NCBI RefSeq assembly: GCF_000283155.1
Contig: NW_004454171.1
Coordinates: 6,201,104 to 6,265,103, forward strand
Source: Ceratotherium simum simum
Lineage: Eukaryota > Chordata > Mammalia > Perissodactyla > Rhinocerotidae
Direction of reading: 5' to 3'
DNA length: 64,000 bases
Both the position numbers and the translations under genes were made by a program. The notes under the pieces were generated by a model. That model did not search any database. It was given only the letters and a program-made list of their open reading frames with translations, and was not told the DNA's origin. Within the stretch, counting starts at the first letter, position 1. Every line of letters starts with the position of its first letter. Below are positions 36,656 to 48,919 of this stretch, piece by piece.

Positions 36656-38160
36656 GTCTCCCTTGTGGTCCCAAACAAGCAGCACCCATCTCTGACTCAT
36701 AGCTCTTCTAGGAGGCAAGAATAAGAAGTGCTTCATTTGAACTAGATTCTAGTCTTTATAAATTTTAAAACCTGTGTTTGAGGGAAGAATTCTTTTAAGA
36801 TCAAGCCTTTTCCCAGGATCTTTCTCTTCTATCCAAACAGTCAACAGTGGTGTGCCCCAGGCCACTTGGCTCACCTCCCGGCCTCAGCTCTGAATCCACT
36901 TCTGGTTATGAGCCAGGGTCCAAATCCTTTATTAACTTACCTCCACACGCCTTATTCCAAAAATGACTTAAGGGCAGCTCAAGGCTAAAATCAACTCTTG
37001 GTTTCAAGCAAACCAATCCCTCTGCTACCCCAGTCCACCAAAGGACTTTCAGATATATTTATCCGTTGTTAACCAGATTCTGAGGAAAACTCAGCTCTTA
37101 TCCAGTTTCAGGTACAATCAGACAAATTAAGCAAAACAGCAAAATACTCTTATTTTGGTAATTTTTGAGAGATGTGAGAGATGGCCTTAATCTGCCAAAG
37201 GAAGGCTATTTTCAAGTTGGTGACAAGATGGGAAAGAAGGAAGAAATGATTAAAAAGAACTTTGTTCCCCAACTAGTAAGGCCAGTTTTCCTCAACCAAA
37301 GATAAATGGAAAAATTGACGATAGGTTTCATGACTTTCTGGATAGCTCCAGAAAAAGAGAAGTGAACGTACAGATTTTCTTCAAGGCTCCTCTTAACTTG
37401 GACCACAATAACCTGGGTCCAGTAGGCTCGTGGTTGTCTGTAATTCAGAGGGTTTTATTTCGGATATGACCTCTATTTAGAAGAAAATTATTTATCATTT
37501 AGGAACATCTGGCGTTTGGGGTTTTCTTCTCTGTACCCCTTACCCTGCTTAGATTTGCGCCATGTAAGAATTCATCTTTCAGCTCTTAGTTCAAGAAAAT
37601 GAGTCAGAAAGATCAGGGACCAATCTTATTCTTGCCTCTGCCACCTTCTGTCTGCTCAACGGGGCAGTATTAGTCTTGTCATTGGAGGGCCCTTCAAGTT
37701 CAAGACTGCCTCAAGGGTGGGCAAGACTACCTGTGATTCCAAATGAAGCTTCCAGTGAGAGTCCAGCAGAGGGAGGCAGGGCCCCTGCCTCGGTTGACAT
37801 ACGAGCCCGCTCGCCCTTCACACCAGTAGAACCAGATCCTCCTACCCTATTGTAAATCACCTCAAAGTGGGCTGGCAAGGAGCGTCCTCAGGCTACGTGT
37901 CCAACGTCTCCGCTCAAATGGTCCAGAATCCAGTGAGTCTTGGTAGCACGTCAGAAGGGATGTGGCAGCTGGGCAGGTTACTGCAAGAGTCAAGGCTGAT
38001 TGTCTATGTGGTTATTTGCCTCATGTTATCATCCAATGAGCCCTGGATTGGATTCCCAGTAATTGAACAAAATGGGGTGGGCACCAGGGATGGGGTGGCG
38101 GCAAGAAAGCCTAGAAGAGGGGCAGACAATGTGGTAAATTGACGTGACCCCATGTCACAA
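36656..38160. other. Noncoding sequence, nothing recognised
   Basis: No recognised gene; 37867-38142 plus (91 codons) is without support. Confidence 0.4.
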
Positions 38161-38162
38161 TG

Positions 38163-38357
38163 TCAGAGGTTCTTAACATTTTTGGGGGCACCAACCTTTC
38201 AAGAATCACTGAAATTATGCATCCTTTCTTCAGAAAAACACACATCATACATACCCATAACATCTTGCATACGGTTTCAAGGGGTTTTTCATGGGTGCTG
38301 TGAAGCCCAGCTACGGACATGAACAAGAATCCCAGTAAAGAACCCCTGCCCAGTATG
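38163..38357. mobile_element. Non-autonomous hAT-type DNA transposon
   Basis: Imperfect inverted ends, 'agaggttcttaacattttt' at the left and 'aaagaacccctgccc' at the right, enclose 'cagaaaaacacacatcatac' and 'gcatacggtttcaaggggtt'. This is the layout of a common mammalian hAT MITE; the subfamily is not named. Confidence 0.65.
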
Positions 38358-38454
38358 GTCAGACACACTGCCCCTGTGAAGGCAGGCAGACAGTTGAGGC
38401 TGGCCCTGTCAACCCTCTTCCCTCAAGTGTTTACTTCTTGTAGTCCTAGGGAGA

Positions 38455-38700
38455 AATAGACTATGCTGGTGCTGGTGACAGACCTAGTTGGGGTTCCAGC
38501 TCACAGTTAACTAGCTGTGTGACTTTACCCACAGTACTTAACCTCTCTGAGACTCAGTTCCCTCACCTCAAAAATGGGGATGATAGCAGTGTGTACATTG
38601 TGGGATTGTTTGAAGATTAAAAGTGAGAAAGAACACACGTTGGCCGCTTGGCATGGCACTTAGCATACGAAGTGCTCGGAAAATATTAACTACACACCAT
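38455..38700 (+). mobile_element. MIR SINE
   Basis: 'ctagctgtgtgactttaccc', 'cttaacctctctgagactca', 'gttccctcacctcaaaaatg', 'gcatggcacttagcatacga' in MIR order. Confidence 0.9.
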
Positions 38701-40502
38701 CCACACAGTGATCGTTAAATGGTGAGGCCTTGAGAGTGAGAGACATGGTCATTGAACGGAGCCATCGGACTCACCCTCAGGGGATGCCTCCCATCCATCA
38801 TAGCCTCTGAGCACCGTTTGGTGAGGGAGCAGCAGCGGCAGAGAATAAGCACGCATCCTCTGGTGGGACTGAGACAGAGGTGTGTAAGGAAATCCTAAAT
38901 CCAGTGGTGATGGTACACAACTGAAAAACATAAGCAACACGAAACTCAGCTACATGACAGGTAATCTATGCTGACACGGCAGGAATGCCGGAGAACCTCA
39001 CTGCCGCCCCACTTTGCAATTTGCGGGAGAGCAGATGAAAAGGGAAAATACGCTGTAATGAGCTTCTTCCCAGAATCTCGGTACCTGCATCCCCTGAGTC
39101 CCACACTGGTCCTCACGAAAACTCAGGCACCAAGGAAATGCCAGTTCCAGCCTTGAAGGCCTTTTCTACAGGCACAACCCATTGTGTGCTATTTTTAAAC
39201 ATTTCCTTGACAGCTTCCATCAGAACAAGCCACGTTGCTCCCATTCTCTCTTTGTTTTTAAGACAGTCACATGTCAGGATGTTCAGAGAACAGGGAGGAG
39301 AGGGGGAGGAAGATGGAGGAGACGGGTAGAGGGGGTGGAGGGGACCAAAAGGCCATGGGGAAGGCAAAGCATCTCTCCCCCTTGCGCTTTGTGTACAGAA
39401 TGCTCACTTTCTAGGTTTAGGGGTGGTTGTGACTTTGTAGCTGTGGTTTTCTAGAGGCGGACTCAGCAGCGATATCCTTGGACTATAAGTACCTATAAAA
39501 CAATTTCAGGCTGGAACCAAATTAATCTGTTCTTAAAGGGAGCAAAGTCATCCCTCCCTGCTGTCGGCAGGAATGGGGCTGGTGCCAACATCTGGGCTTG
39601 GGAAGGTGCCTCCAGCCGGCGGCACACGCAGGTGACTTGTAGCGAGAGGCAGAGACATCTGGCCTGGAATTCATGGAGGAGCAGGGCAATAATTCACCAA
39701 AACACGCCCTTAGTTCTGGAACCTTCATTCTGAATCTGCTCTATGCTGTCTATTTTCCTACCTTGAAAATAATTGTGAGACCAAATCCACCAAGGGAGGG
39801 AGGAAAGAGGCAGCTCATGGCTGTGGGAGTCTAACCACAGACCCCATCCCAATGTTGACAGTTAATTTGCAGGATGGTCATGCTGGGTCCCCAACTAGAG
39901 AAAACATGACTCTGAATATTCCAGCTGGTGGTCTGTAGTGCCCTCCCACACTACCAATTACACTGTGTGGATAAACCACTCACAAAAGGCTCGGTTGATC
40001 CAGCCGGACCTAGGGAGGTTTAATCTGGAGATCCTCTGGGGCAGCAGGCAAGAAACGGGGCCCCGTTCATCTGGAGACCCCGCCTCAGTCTGCATGGCGG
40101 ATCCCACCCAATCGCCTGGGGCAGGCAAGGCTGGGGAGGCCACAGGCCTGGATGCTGCCTCAAACCAGGCAGCTGTAAAGAGGTGGAAGCGGAGACAGCT
40201 TAACCGAAGTCCCTGGACACTTGAGAAAAAGGAGTAAACACTCCAGCCAGGAAAAAGGTGGGGCTTCTCATTGTGGAGCTCAGGAAAGGCTGGTTTGCTT
40301 TGAAGCGAGAAATGCAGCTGGCATCTTCCTATCTTGGGGCAAAGTCTTCCTTCTCTCCAAGATGCTGAGCTGGGATCCAAAAGGCACAGGTGCCAAGGGC
40401 TGAAGCGCTGAAGCAAGGCGGGCTGGCTGCCTCCGTGGGGCGACTGCTGTGCGCAGGCCTGAGTTCAGAAACTCAGGAAATGCCCCTGCTTTACAAAGCC
40501 AA
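38701..40502. other. Noncoding sequence, nothing recognised
   Basis: Short frames on both strands; 39958-40416 minus (152 codons) overlaps a 99-codon plus frame, and neither is recognised. Confidence 0.4.
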
Positions 40503-40802
40503 GCACAGCACATGCACGCCCACGTGCATACACACACACGTACCACACACGCACCACACCACAGACACACACACACGCCATGCACACACATACCACACAC
40601 AGACACACACACCACACACACACCACACCACAGACACACACACACACCACACATCACACACACACCACGCACACACACACCACACACCACACACACACCA
40701 TGCACACATCACATGCACAGCACATCGCAGACACACACACCACACACCAAACACACCACATACACACACATGAACCACACACACACACCACCCCACACAC
40801 AT
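40503..40802 (+). repeat. CA-rich minisatellite (cacacaccacac units)
   Basis: About 300 bp of irregular 'cacacaccacacaccac' units with 'catgcac' variants. It produces long histidine/threonine-rich plus frames (up to 226 codons) and cysteine/valine-rich minus frames, all artefacts. Confidence 0.95.
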
Positions 40803-41220
40803 GCAGTCCAAGGCCTACTTTGGAAAGCAAGCTGCTCCAGGTGGAAGGTCCTCAAGGGCAGGCTGACCCCTGCCCTCAGCTTGTTCCCTGCAGGGCTGAG
40901 CCCAGTGAGCAGCAACATGGACCCCTCAGAGGGGCATGGTTCACAGGAGAACCACCAGGTTCCTGGTCTCCTGCAGGCCCCAGAGATGCACGCTGCCAAA
41001 CCTGCTTCTGCAGCCCCAGCCCCAGGTCACACTCAGGGACTGCCTGCAGGAGGCCCTGAGACACGGAAGGGACAGCGGGTGGGTGGGGGTGGGGGTGGGG
41101 GAAGAGCAGGCAGTGACCACGTCCCCTGAACACACGTTCTGTCACCTGGTCTGATAAGGGAACATTTTACAGTGGAAGTACCCTAGGAGATTGAAAGTAT
41201 GTATTGATGACACGAACGGT
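40803..41220. other. GC-rich noncoding sequence
   Basis: Includes a (gggtgggg)-like G-rich run near 41078-41101. No gene recognised. Confidence 0.4.
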
Positions 41221-41221
41221 T

Positions 41222-41460
41222 AATATTTATTTTCAAAAGTAATTTTTATTATTTGTTGAATCCCTCTTACGTGCCAGGCGCTTGGCTGGGTGCATTACGA
41301 ACCCTAGCGACTGCGCGATGAGCAGGTACTACCATCCTCATTTTACAGACGGAGGAAGGAGGGCAGAGGGTGCCTGGGACATGGCACATATAGCGACAGC
41401 AGGACTTGAGCAAGTCTCTCCACTTCCAGAGCCCTAGTTCTTTACCTCTGAACTACACTT
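41222..41460 (-). mobile_element. MIR SINE
   Basis: Reverse-complement MIR: 'ctcttacgtgccaggcgctt', 'catcctcattttacagacgg', 'agcaggacttgagcaag'. Confidence 0.85.
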
Positions 41461-42685
41461 CTACTGTGTTGGGAGATTTTGGTTGCCCTTGAGAAAAAGA
41501 TTTACGACAAAATGTACCAGTGGAGTCTAGGGGGTGAGATAGAGCAGAGGAATGTGGTATAAAATTTGTTTCTAATTAAATCTGATACAAAATTTCAAAA
41601 TATATTATCATATACTGAGTTGCAAAACAAAAAAAATTGTTTCCAAATGCCAGCCATAACCACCAATTTCTCAGATAGTTATAAAAATACAAGCGGCCTT
41701 TGTGGACAGCTAAATGTAGAAACCCGACTACGGAACTGAATTAGCCCGAGAGCGCCTCACCGCCGCTTCAGCCAGGAAGCGGGCAGAGCTCACCCTCCCC
41801 TTACGGAGGCCACTTGTCTGAAAAATATCTGTTGGTTGGAGGATCAGCTGAACGGTTTTTAAGTCAGTTTAAAACCAGTGGGTGTCAGAAAGCTGCCCAC
41901 GAGCCTGTCTTGCCCTTAACTGACACTCCTCGTTGTTAGTGTGGTCAACCAATAATACTGATGTCAACAGTATGCACTTGAGTGACGTGCTCCCAAAGTC
42001 GTTGTAGGCATTGGCTCCTATCGCCTGCGTGGCTCCATCTCCTCCACCCCCATCCTGAGGCTGGTGATCTAGTGGGGGCAACCCTATCACTCACTGCAAA
42101 CAAGTGCATGTTTTCTAGACACTGCCTCCCATAGGTGCTAAGCTGTAGGAAGTAACAGGGCCAATGGTCAAAGATGGCAAGGCAAGGCAAGGCAAAACTC
42201 TGACTTTGTTTAAAAAACAAAAATTCAATCAATGAGGTAAGAATCTCCAAGGAGGGACAGCTGGTCCTTGTAATCCTACGCCTGCCTCTCTGGAAATCAT
42301 CTTCCTTTAAGGGCTATTTTAGGCCAGGCTATGAGAACTCACTCTTCGTTAAAGCTTTGACCCAAATGTGGACAGAAACTCCTTACATTTATCCCCTACA
42401 ACACAGTTGCAACAGCACTGGAATATTGAACTGAAGGTTCACGGAGAACAAATGAGAAACAAACAAAGAAACCAACATACAACCAGACCATCTGGCAACA
42501 AAATACTGTCATCTTGCCCTTCCTAGGATGCCTGCTTCTTTTTCCTGCTCCCTGCCTGCCTCTAAGGGCCAAGGCCAACCTAATGCCTGGAAGCAACATC
42601 AGTCATGTTTAGACACCTCAAAATCCAAACTCGCAGGGAGAAGATCTAGAGAGAGGAGTTCCCTCTCCCTAATGTCCTTCATTTA
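41461..42685. other. Noncoding sequence, nothing recognised
   Basis: A mild CpG cluster at about 41725-41800 is too short to call an island. A 'ggcaa' pentamer is repeated around 42176-42195. Confidence 0.4.
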
Positions 42686-42689
42686 GATG

Positions 42690-42790
42690 ACCCATTAATT
42701 CATTCCTTTACTATCAGATCTTTGTGGAGCACTTCCTATGTGCTTGACCTTTGGATGGGCTCCAAAGATGAAGTGGTAGACAAACAACAT
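42690..42790 (-). mobile_element. L2 3' end fragment
   Basis: 'ttgtggagcacttcctatgt' and 'tccaaagatgaagtgg' resemble the reversed L2 tail. Confidence 0.5.
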
Positions 42791-44200
42791 CTCTGCCACC
42801 AGTGAGCCCCATTCAGTGATCTCTGGGGTTCCTTCACAAGTCACAGAGGGTCATGCTTTTGTCATGAATAATTGTGATGTTCCTACAAAAGTTTCCCTTG
42901 GCTCTTGACTCACTTTGCTCACTTCAGTCTTTGTCTGAAGGTCAAACTCTCAGAAAGGACCCCTATGGCCACTTCTGTTTTGACTGGGGTGGGGTTGATG
43001 GGCAGCTGGATGACCTGAGTTTCCTTGGTTCTAGGTATCAACAGCACAGACAGTGCCAACACACTCTGAGAGGGGACTTCCTTTTTAGAGTAAGTTTTGT
43101 GATTCCTCTTTGCAATTCATTAAGCATCGTGGCCATAGCTGCACCACAAACTTGCTCTCTGGGTATCTTGAGGCTCCAAAGGAAGCCCTTTGGCCCTGGA
43201 AATCTGTTGTTGGATGCACCCTACTCTATGATGTTGACAGGACATCTGTACCAAAACACCACATAGTCCAGGAAGTCTGGTCAGGGCCAAGACCAAGAAA
43301 GCACTGGGTCTCAATTCGAGTCTGAGACCACGGACTAGACTTATGTGGGGAGAGGGGTGAGAAAAGAGTCCGGAAGCCAGAAGAGCCAAGCCAAGCCTGG
43401 GGAATGCTTTATATAAAGCCATAGAGTCAAGGCAAGTTGGAGGTCTGCAGGACGAGGAGTCAAGACAAGTGGTTCCAAGCCCCTGTGTCAGGGGAAGACA
43501 AGGGTGATGTAGGACATGGAGCCGAAGTGGCTGCCACCTTGGAATTGCAGGAGTACGTGTGACTCAGAGGCTAGATTCCACTGCTCTCTGGTCTCTCACG
43601 AGTCTAGAGTGGCCAAACCCAGGTCAGCCGGTGGCTGGAAAGGAGCACAGCACTCAGAGGGGCGAGGCTCATGGTCAGAGCTTCTTACATTTAAGTTGTC
43701 CTCAAACCCATCCCTTGCCTAGAGATCCTCCTCAAACTCCCAGCTCTGCACTCGGTCCCTTCCCCCACCTCAGCTCCCCAGCAACACAAGGTTTTCAGAG
43801 GTCCCAGTCATGTCCATTACTTCCACCGAACAGAAAGAACAAAAAAAATAGACACCATCGTATTCCATTTTTTTTTAAGTTTCTCATGATAGTTCCTATT
43901 AATTTATAGCAAGTTCAAGCCTATATTTCCCTGTGTACTCTTGAGTGTACCATATTTCATTATTTGACTGCCAGGAGGGTAACTCCCCATTGGGTTACTA
44001 ATTACTATTTTTATTACATTCAAGAGATTTTGCAATTTTTTTCGGTGATTTGTTTTACCTTATAATTAAATATTGAATAAATTAGAAGAATTTTAGTGTG
44101 ATCCTGGGATTTTCTTTAACAATCACACTGAAAGATGAAAGGCTTAAGGAGCTCTCAAGATAAAAATGCAGGATGTAGTTGTTGCCTCATTCTCCTGACA
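42791..44200. other. Noncoding sequence, nothing recognised
   Basis: The 130-codon plus frame at 42874-43266 has no recognisable domain. The AT-rich part (43850-44110) lacks repeat text. Confidence 0.4.
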
Positions 44201-44202
44201 TA

Positions 44203-45057
44203 GTGGTTCTCAAGTTGCGGTCCATGAACCTCTGGGAGTCGCTGAGAACTTTCCAGAGAATCCATGGAGCCAACACGATTTTCCTGATGATACTAAAATG
44301 TTATTTACCTTCTCCCCTCTCTTCACATTCATACAGAAGCAATGGTGGGTAAAATTGCTGATGTCTTAGTGCAAACTAAGGCAGTGGGACCAAACGCTAC
44401 TAGTAGTCATTATGTTCTTCACCACCACAAACTCAGAGGGAAAAAAAGCTTCAATTAAGGACACTCTAAGTGAAGCAGTAAATATTATTAATTTTATTAC
44501 ATCTCATATATTGAGTATGAGAAAAGATCCATTCAAAGTGCATGAAAGAACAATGGACTTCAGCATAAGAGAGTATGAATAGTTCATTGATGTGGTTTTC
44601 AATTCTACATCGCAACTAACATTTAAGAAACTACCACTTGTTGAGTTTTGATATAATAACAAAGAGTATCCACAATTATCTGAAAAGGCTAGTAAAATGC
44701 TCCTCCCTTTTCAAGCTACTGTAGCAGATACGAAAATCTAGTTGTCTTCTATTAAACCAGCCAGTAAAGAAGTATGCAAAAATGTAAAACAATGCCACTC
44801 TTCTCCTAATGTTTTGTTTTGAAAAACATAGTTCTTAATAAAAAATATGTTAAAATGTTAAAAAAGGTAACATGTATTGGTATTGTAGTTATTTTTAAAT
44901 GAATTAATAAACATTTTTTAAAATGTCTCATTTTTAATTTCTAATATGATAAATATTGATAGATGTAACTTACATACGCTCCTTGGAGCACTCAATAATT
45001 TTTAAGAGCGTAACGGGGTCCTTAAAACATAATAGTTGAAAAACGACGTTCTAAAAT
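44203..45057. mobile_element. hAT-Charlie-like DNA transposon, about 850 bp
   Basis: The left end 'tagtggttctcaagttgcgg' and the right end 'aatagttgaaaaacgacg' are imperfect inverted termini of Charlie type. Inside are 'tccatgaacctctgggagtc' and 'taacggggtccttaaaacat'. No transposase frame survives. Confidence 0.65.
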
Positions 45058-45672
45058 GCACACATTTACACATTCCTCCATTAAAATCTTGCCTGACTCA
45101 CTAAGAAGCAGAAGCCCTTGAACTGCTCATAAGAAGAAGAATCTGTCTAAACTAATGAGAGCCAGAATGACCCCCATGTCCCCGCAATGGTCACCAGCAG
45201 GCTGCCAGGGCAGCCTGGAGTTGCATGTCAAAGAACAGGGATTTGAGACTCAAATGATGGATGTTGCCAGCACCTTGACAATATCAAGATTGCTCTGAAT
45301 TAACTGTTCTACCATCTCTGTTCTTAGAGTCACATTTTTACATGACGCCGAGGACAACTGGGCCTGGCCTTTCTCCTGATGTGCTACTTCTTAGTCTCCA
45401 GGAGAGAAGTTCTACTAACTTTGTCTGTGTGCAGAAATATTATCTGAGACAAGGAATGAGTTCTAGAGTATTCTAAAGAATCAAGAAAGATACTTGACTT
45501 TCTTCCAAGATATACCCCCTGAGACTTTAACCACTGCCTATAAAAGTTGGGCCCCAGTGCAGAGGTAAATAAGTTTGCAACCAGGTACTAAGAGAGCTGT
45601 GGGTGTTAGCAAACAATAGATATCTTGAGGCTCCATATTCTGCCTCCCACTGGCATCAGCCAACACAAGGTT
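45058..45672. other. Noncoding sequence, nothing recognised
   Basis: No gene recognised. Confidence 0.4.
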
Positions 45673-45675
45673 CTG

Positions 45676-45872
45676 GATCGGTGGTTCTCCAAGTGTGGTC
45701 CTTAGACAAACAGCATCAGCCTCACCTGGGAACTTGTGAGCGAAGCAAATTCTTGGTCCCCAACCCAGACCTACTGTATGAGAAGCTCTGAGGGAGGAGT
45801 CCAGCAGTCTGTGTTGTAACAATCCCCCAGGTAACTCTGATGCACATCAAATTTGAGGACCCCTGCTCTAAA
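45676..45872 (+). mobile_element. MER5A-type hAT DNA transposon
   Basis: Near full length: 'cggtggttctccaagtgtgg', 'cagcctcacctgggaacttg', 'cagacctactgtatgagaag', 'ccaggtaactctgatgca' and 'aatttgaggaccc'. Confidence 0.9.
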
Positions 45873-47435
45873 TTGACAGGTGAAGGGGGTTAGGTTTGTC
45901 TTGGATGCCTGCCATCCACCATTTCAGGGTAACTTATCCCTTTCCCAGTTGGGCTTTTCCACTCCCAGCCACCTCTCTTACTTCACCCTGTGACAGGCCC
46001 TCATTTTCATCTCCTTGCCAACCCTTCCTAAATTGAAATGTGAGCAAATAAGGCTTAAGGCATCAAGTTTTTTTCTGAAAGAAATCCCTAAATGTGGAAT
46101 TCAGAAGTGCTGCTCAGAGACCGACTACCTTAGCCTTGCTCTTTATCTATGATGCTTGCCATTAAGTTCCAGTTGTTTTATGGTTTTATCTTTTTTTGGA
46201 AGTCCTTAATCTTTAATCTCTCTTTAGCTTATGCATAACTAATAGAAACGTCCATGCCTGGGCAAGTGAACTTTGCAACTTTGCCCTAATTTCTCCTGCC
46301 AATTTTAGAGCAAGAGTTACTGGAAAGATCCATTTACACTCACTTCTTGGAACATTGAGGAAAAAAAGGGGGAGCTTAATGGCCAGCATATTGGACTCTG
46401 TTGGCAGGACCATGTTGTCAACACCTGTTCAGTGCTTCTGAGGCTAATTCAGCATCCGAACTAGAACTGTTAATCCTGACCAGCTGCATAAAAAATATGC
46501 CCAGCCAGTCCGATGTATTACCTCTACTGGAAAAAATAACTCCCATTTCAGATTCTCCTGTTGGGGATTCAGAAATCTACCTCCCATGGGAAGCACAGCG
46601 CTGGCTGAGAGCCAGATGGATTGGGACTCAAGAAACCATGGCACTAGTTCCCCGCCCCACCCCACAGCACAGCAGAGAAGAGCAAAGGCATTACTGGTGA
46701 GTGCCTCCAAACCGCCTCCAGATGCGGGCAATGCTGAATCTTCCTGCACTGACGGACGTTGTTGGTGAGTTCACCAAGGGCACCAGGCAAGACTCGACTT
46801 TGAAGGCTGGCATATACTAATCTTTCTTCTAAGATGTGCCATCGATTGTCACTTCTGTTTTGTCTGTGTCTATTAAATATGTAATGAAACATCCAGGATA
46901 ATTTTACCAACAAAGGAATCATTTTTGAATGCCAAATAAATGCATTCACACACCCCACCACCTTCTTCCAGAATGCGTGTCTGCCTGTCACCAAAATTGC
47001 AGCCAAAAATATATATATTGATTTATATGATTTCACTGGTGAAGGGCTCTTGGGCTGGCAAGGCTAAGATATGTGCAGAACCTTGAAAAGAAGTTTAATT
47101 TTAAAATACTAAACAGGTCTGGCTTCCTCTCCTTGGGCACCTCAGGGAGGAAGAGATAGGATGGAGGTTGCTGGGCACAGGGACTTCAGTTTTCTGGCCT
47201 GCACTCTCCTGCTGAACTTCTGTAGCATATACAAGTCACCTAATCTTGGAGAGAGAAGCCATAAAATGTCACTTTTACGATCCTTTTGGCAGGACCACCT
47301 TATGTCAGATGCACCATCATCGTGTTCTTAAAGATTCCATTTCTTCATCCCTTCCCTCTGATTACACAAAAGAGGACATCCTGGAAAAATTCTTCAGGCT
47401 CTCCTCTCCTTTGTGGTACACTTATGTCACATGAG
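45873..47435. other. Noncoding sequence, nothing recognised
   Basis: Overlapping frames at 46401-47036 on both strands, with no domain. Confidence 0.4.
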
Positions 47436-47439
47436 ATGC

Positions 47440-47600
47440 TTTGAGTCACTCAGGTTCTTGGTAGCAAGTAACAGAAACTGGCTCTGGCTCTTTGAGGCAA
47501 TAAGGGATTAGTGGGATATTATTTGGGGCTCTCAGAATTAATGGGAAGCTGAAAGAACAGGCTTGGATCAGCAAGAACCCTGAGAGACCTGGCGAGAAGG
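47440..47600 (+). mobile_element. Old interspersed repeat, family not assigned
   Basis: 'ttcttggtagcaagtaacag' followed by 'gaaactggctctggctcttt' is the start of the same unassigned mammalian repeat as at 4430-4700. Confidence 0.4.
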
Positions 47601-48012
47601 GTCATAATGTATAAAACAAGACGAGAGCTTGTTGCAGGTGCAGTGAGATCAAGACATCACTGACAATGAGTGGCACCACTGTGATGAACCTAACCTCTGA
47701 AAACTGTTTATAAGGTGCACCATTTCTAAGAAAGAAAAAACACTGCCAAACTATGAGACAATGTTTTCTTATCATGGAGAATTTATATCTTATGTTTATT
47801 AAAAGAGCTGTTTTAGTCTTATTTAGACATAGGTTTTATAATATATATGCATAAATAAAAAAGAAAACACAAGAGAAATAAATGAGAAAAATCTTCACAT
47901 TCATACTTGAACTCTTCCAAATTGCTTTTCAACTTACAGGTGCTGAAAGCTGTGTTTTTCTACATAAACTGTCCTCTCTTTATGGAAGAGTTTTAACGCT
48001 ACAGCGCTTCTT
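47601..48012. other. AT-rich noncoding sequence
   Basis: An acceptor-like tract on the minus strand ends near 47727 and is followed by a short open frame, but no convincing donor is seen. Confidence 0.35.
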
Positions 48013-48029
48013 AAAAGAATCCATCAAAG

Positions 48030-48211
48030 GGCCAGCACCGGTGGCCTAGTGGTCAAGTTCAGCAGGCTCCACTTCAGCGGCCAGAGTTTGGTCCCTGGGT
48101 GTGGACCTACACCATTCGTCAGTGGCCATACTGTGGTGGTGGCTCACATACAAAAAGAGAAAGATTGGCAGCGGATAGTAGCTTAGGGCAAATCTTCCTC
48201 AACAACAACAA
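48030..48211 (+). mobile_element. ERE-type SINE with 17-bp target-site duplication
   Basis: Begins 'ggccagcaccggtggcctag' and holds the tRNA-derived head, then 'gattggcagcggatagtagc' and an A/C-rich tail. The word 'aaaagaatccatcaaag' flanks it exactly on both sides (48013-48029 and 48212-48228), the mark of L1-mediated insertion. EREs are known from perissodactyls. Confidence 0.95.
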
Positions 48212-48228
48212 AAAAGAATCCATCAAAG

Positions 48229-48638
48229 AGCTAAAAGCCAATGGTGCCAATCTCCTAAGCTAGCTCTGCAATTATTTAGAGTTTGCCTTCTTCCGACCTC
48301 CTGTTTAAGAATTGCTAAACTCATCTGATTCACCATCTTTCCCCCTTCCCCCTGACCTAGAATTTCATCCCTAGAGTTACAAAATGATTGTCCCTGAGAC
48401 TTTTCCAGGCTGCTGCCACCCATGTTGCAAACTCTGATGACAATGAGGTAACTGACACCTGGCCTACAGTTATCATAAAACACTGATTGTCAGATGCATA
48501 TAGATTTCAGAAATGTTAAAATATATATATAAAAAATGTATCTTACAATTTTAGAATCAATTAAATAGGAGACGTAAAAGTGCTCTTTAAACTCGGAAAC
48601 GCTACAAAATGAGAGTTATTAATGTGGCAGCAGTCATT
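48229..48638. other. Noncoding sequence, nothing recognised
   Basis: No gene recognised. Confidence 0.4.
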
Positions 48639-48919
48639 GTCACACAGGACATGGGCAGCAGGAGTATATATTTTTATGGCGCCATTTTGACTCCGTCATT
48701 TTGGTGAGTTTCTTTTGACATCCATACTTATTTCATAGCCCTAATCACACCATTAAATGTCCAACTTTGTACGTTACCAGATACGTAAGCAATAGATACT
48801 CACCTTCTCCCATCTCCATCCTCTTGCTCATCCCATTCTGGAGTCTGACCTTGAAACTGGCAAATAGCCATTGATGATTAAGCAGCTAATAACTATGGGG
48901 GATTGGAATTTGCCAGCTC

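Noticed and set aside
40449..41129. 226-codon plus-strand open frame, the longest in the window
   Set aside because: Its first half is histidine/threonine-rich translation of the CA minisatellite; simple repeats without stops in a frame give such artefacts.
41725..41800. Small CpG cluster as a possible promoter
   Set aside because: Too short and isolated, with no transcript-like features next to it.
47640..47727. Acceptor-like tract and open frame on the minus strand
   Set aside because: No credible donor follows before the frame stops.
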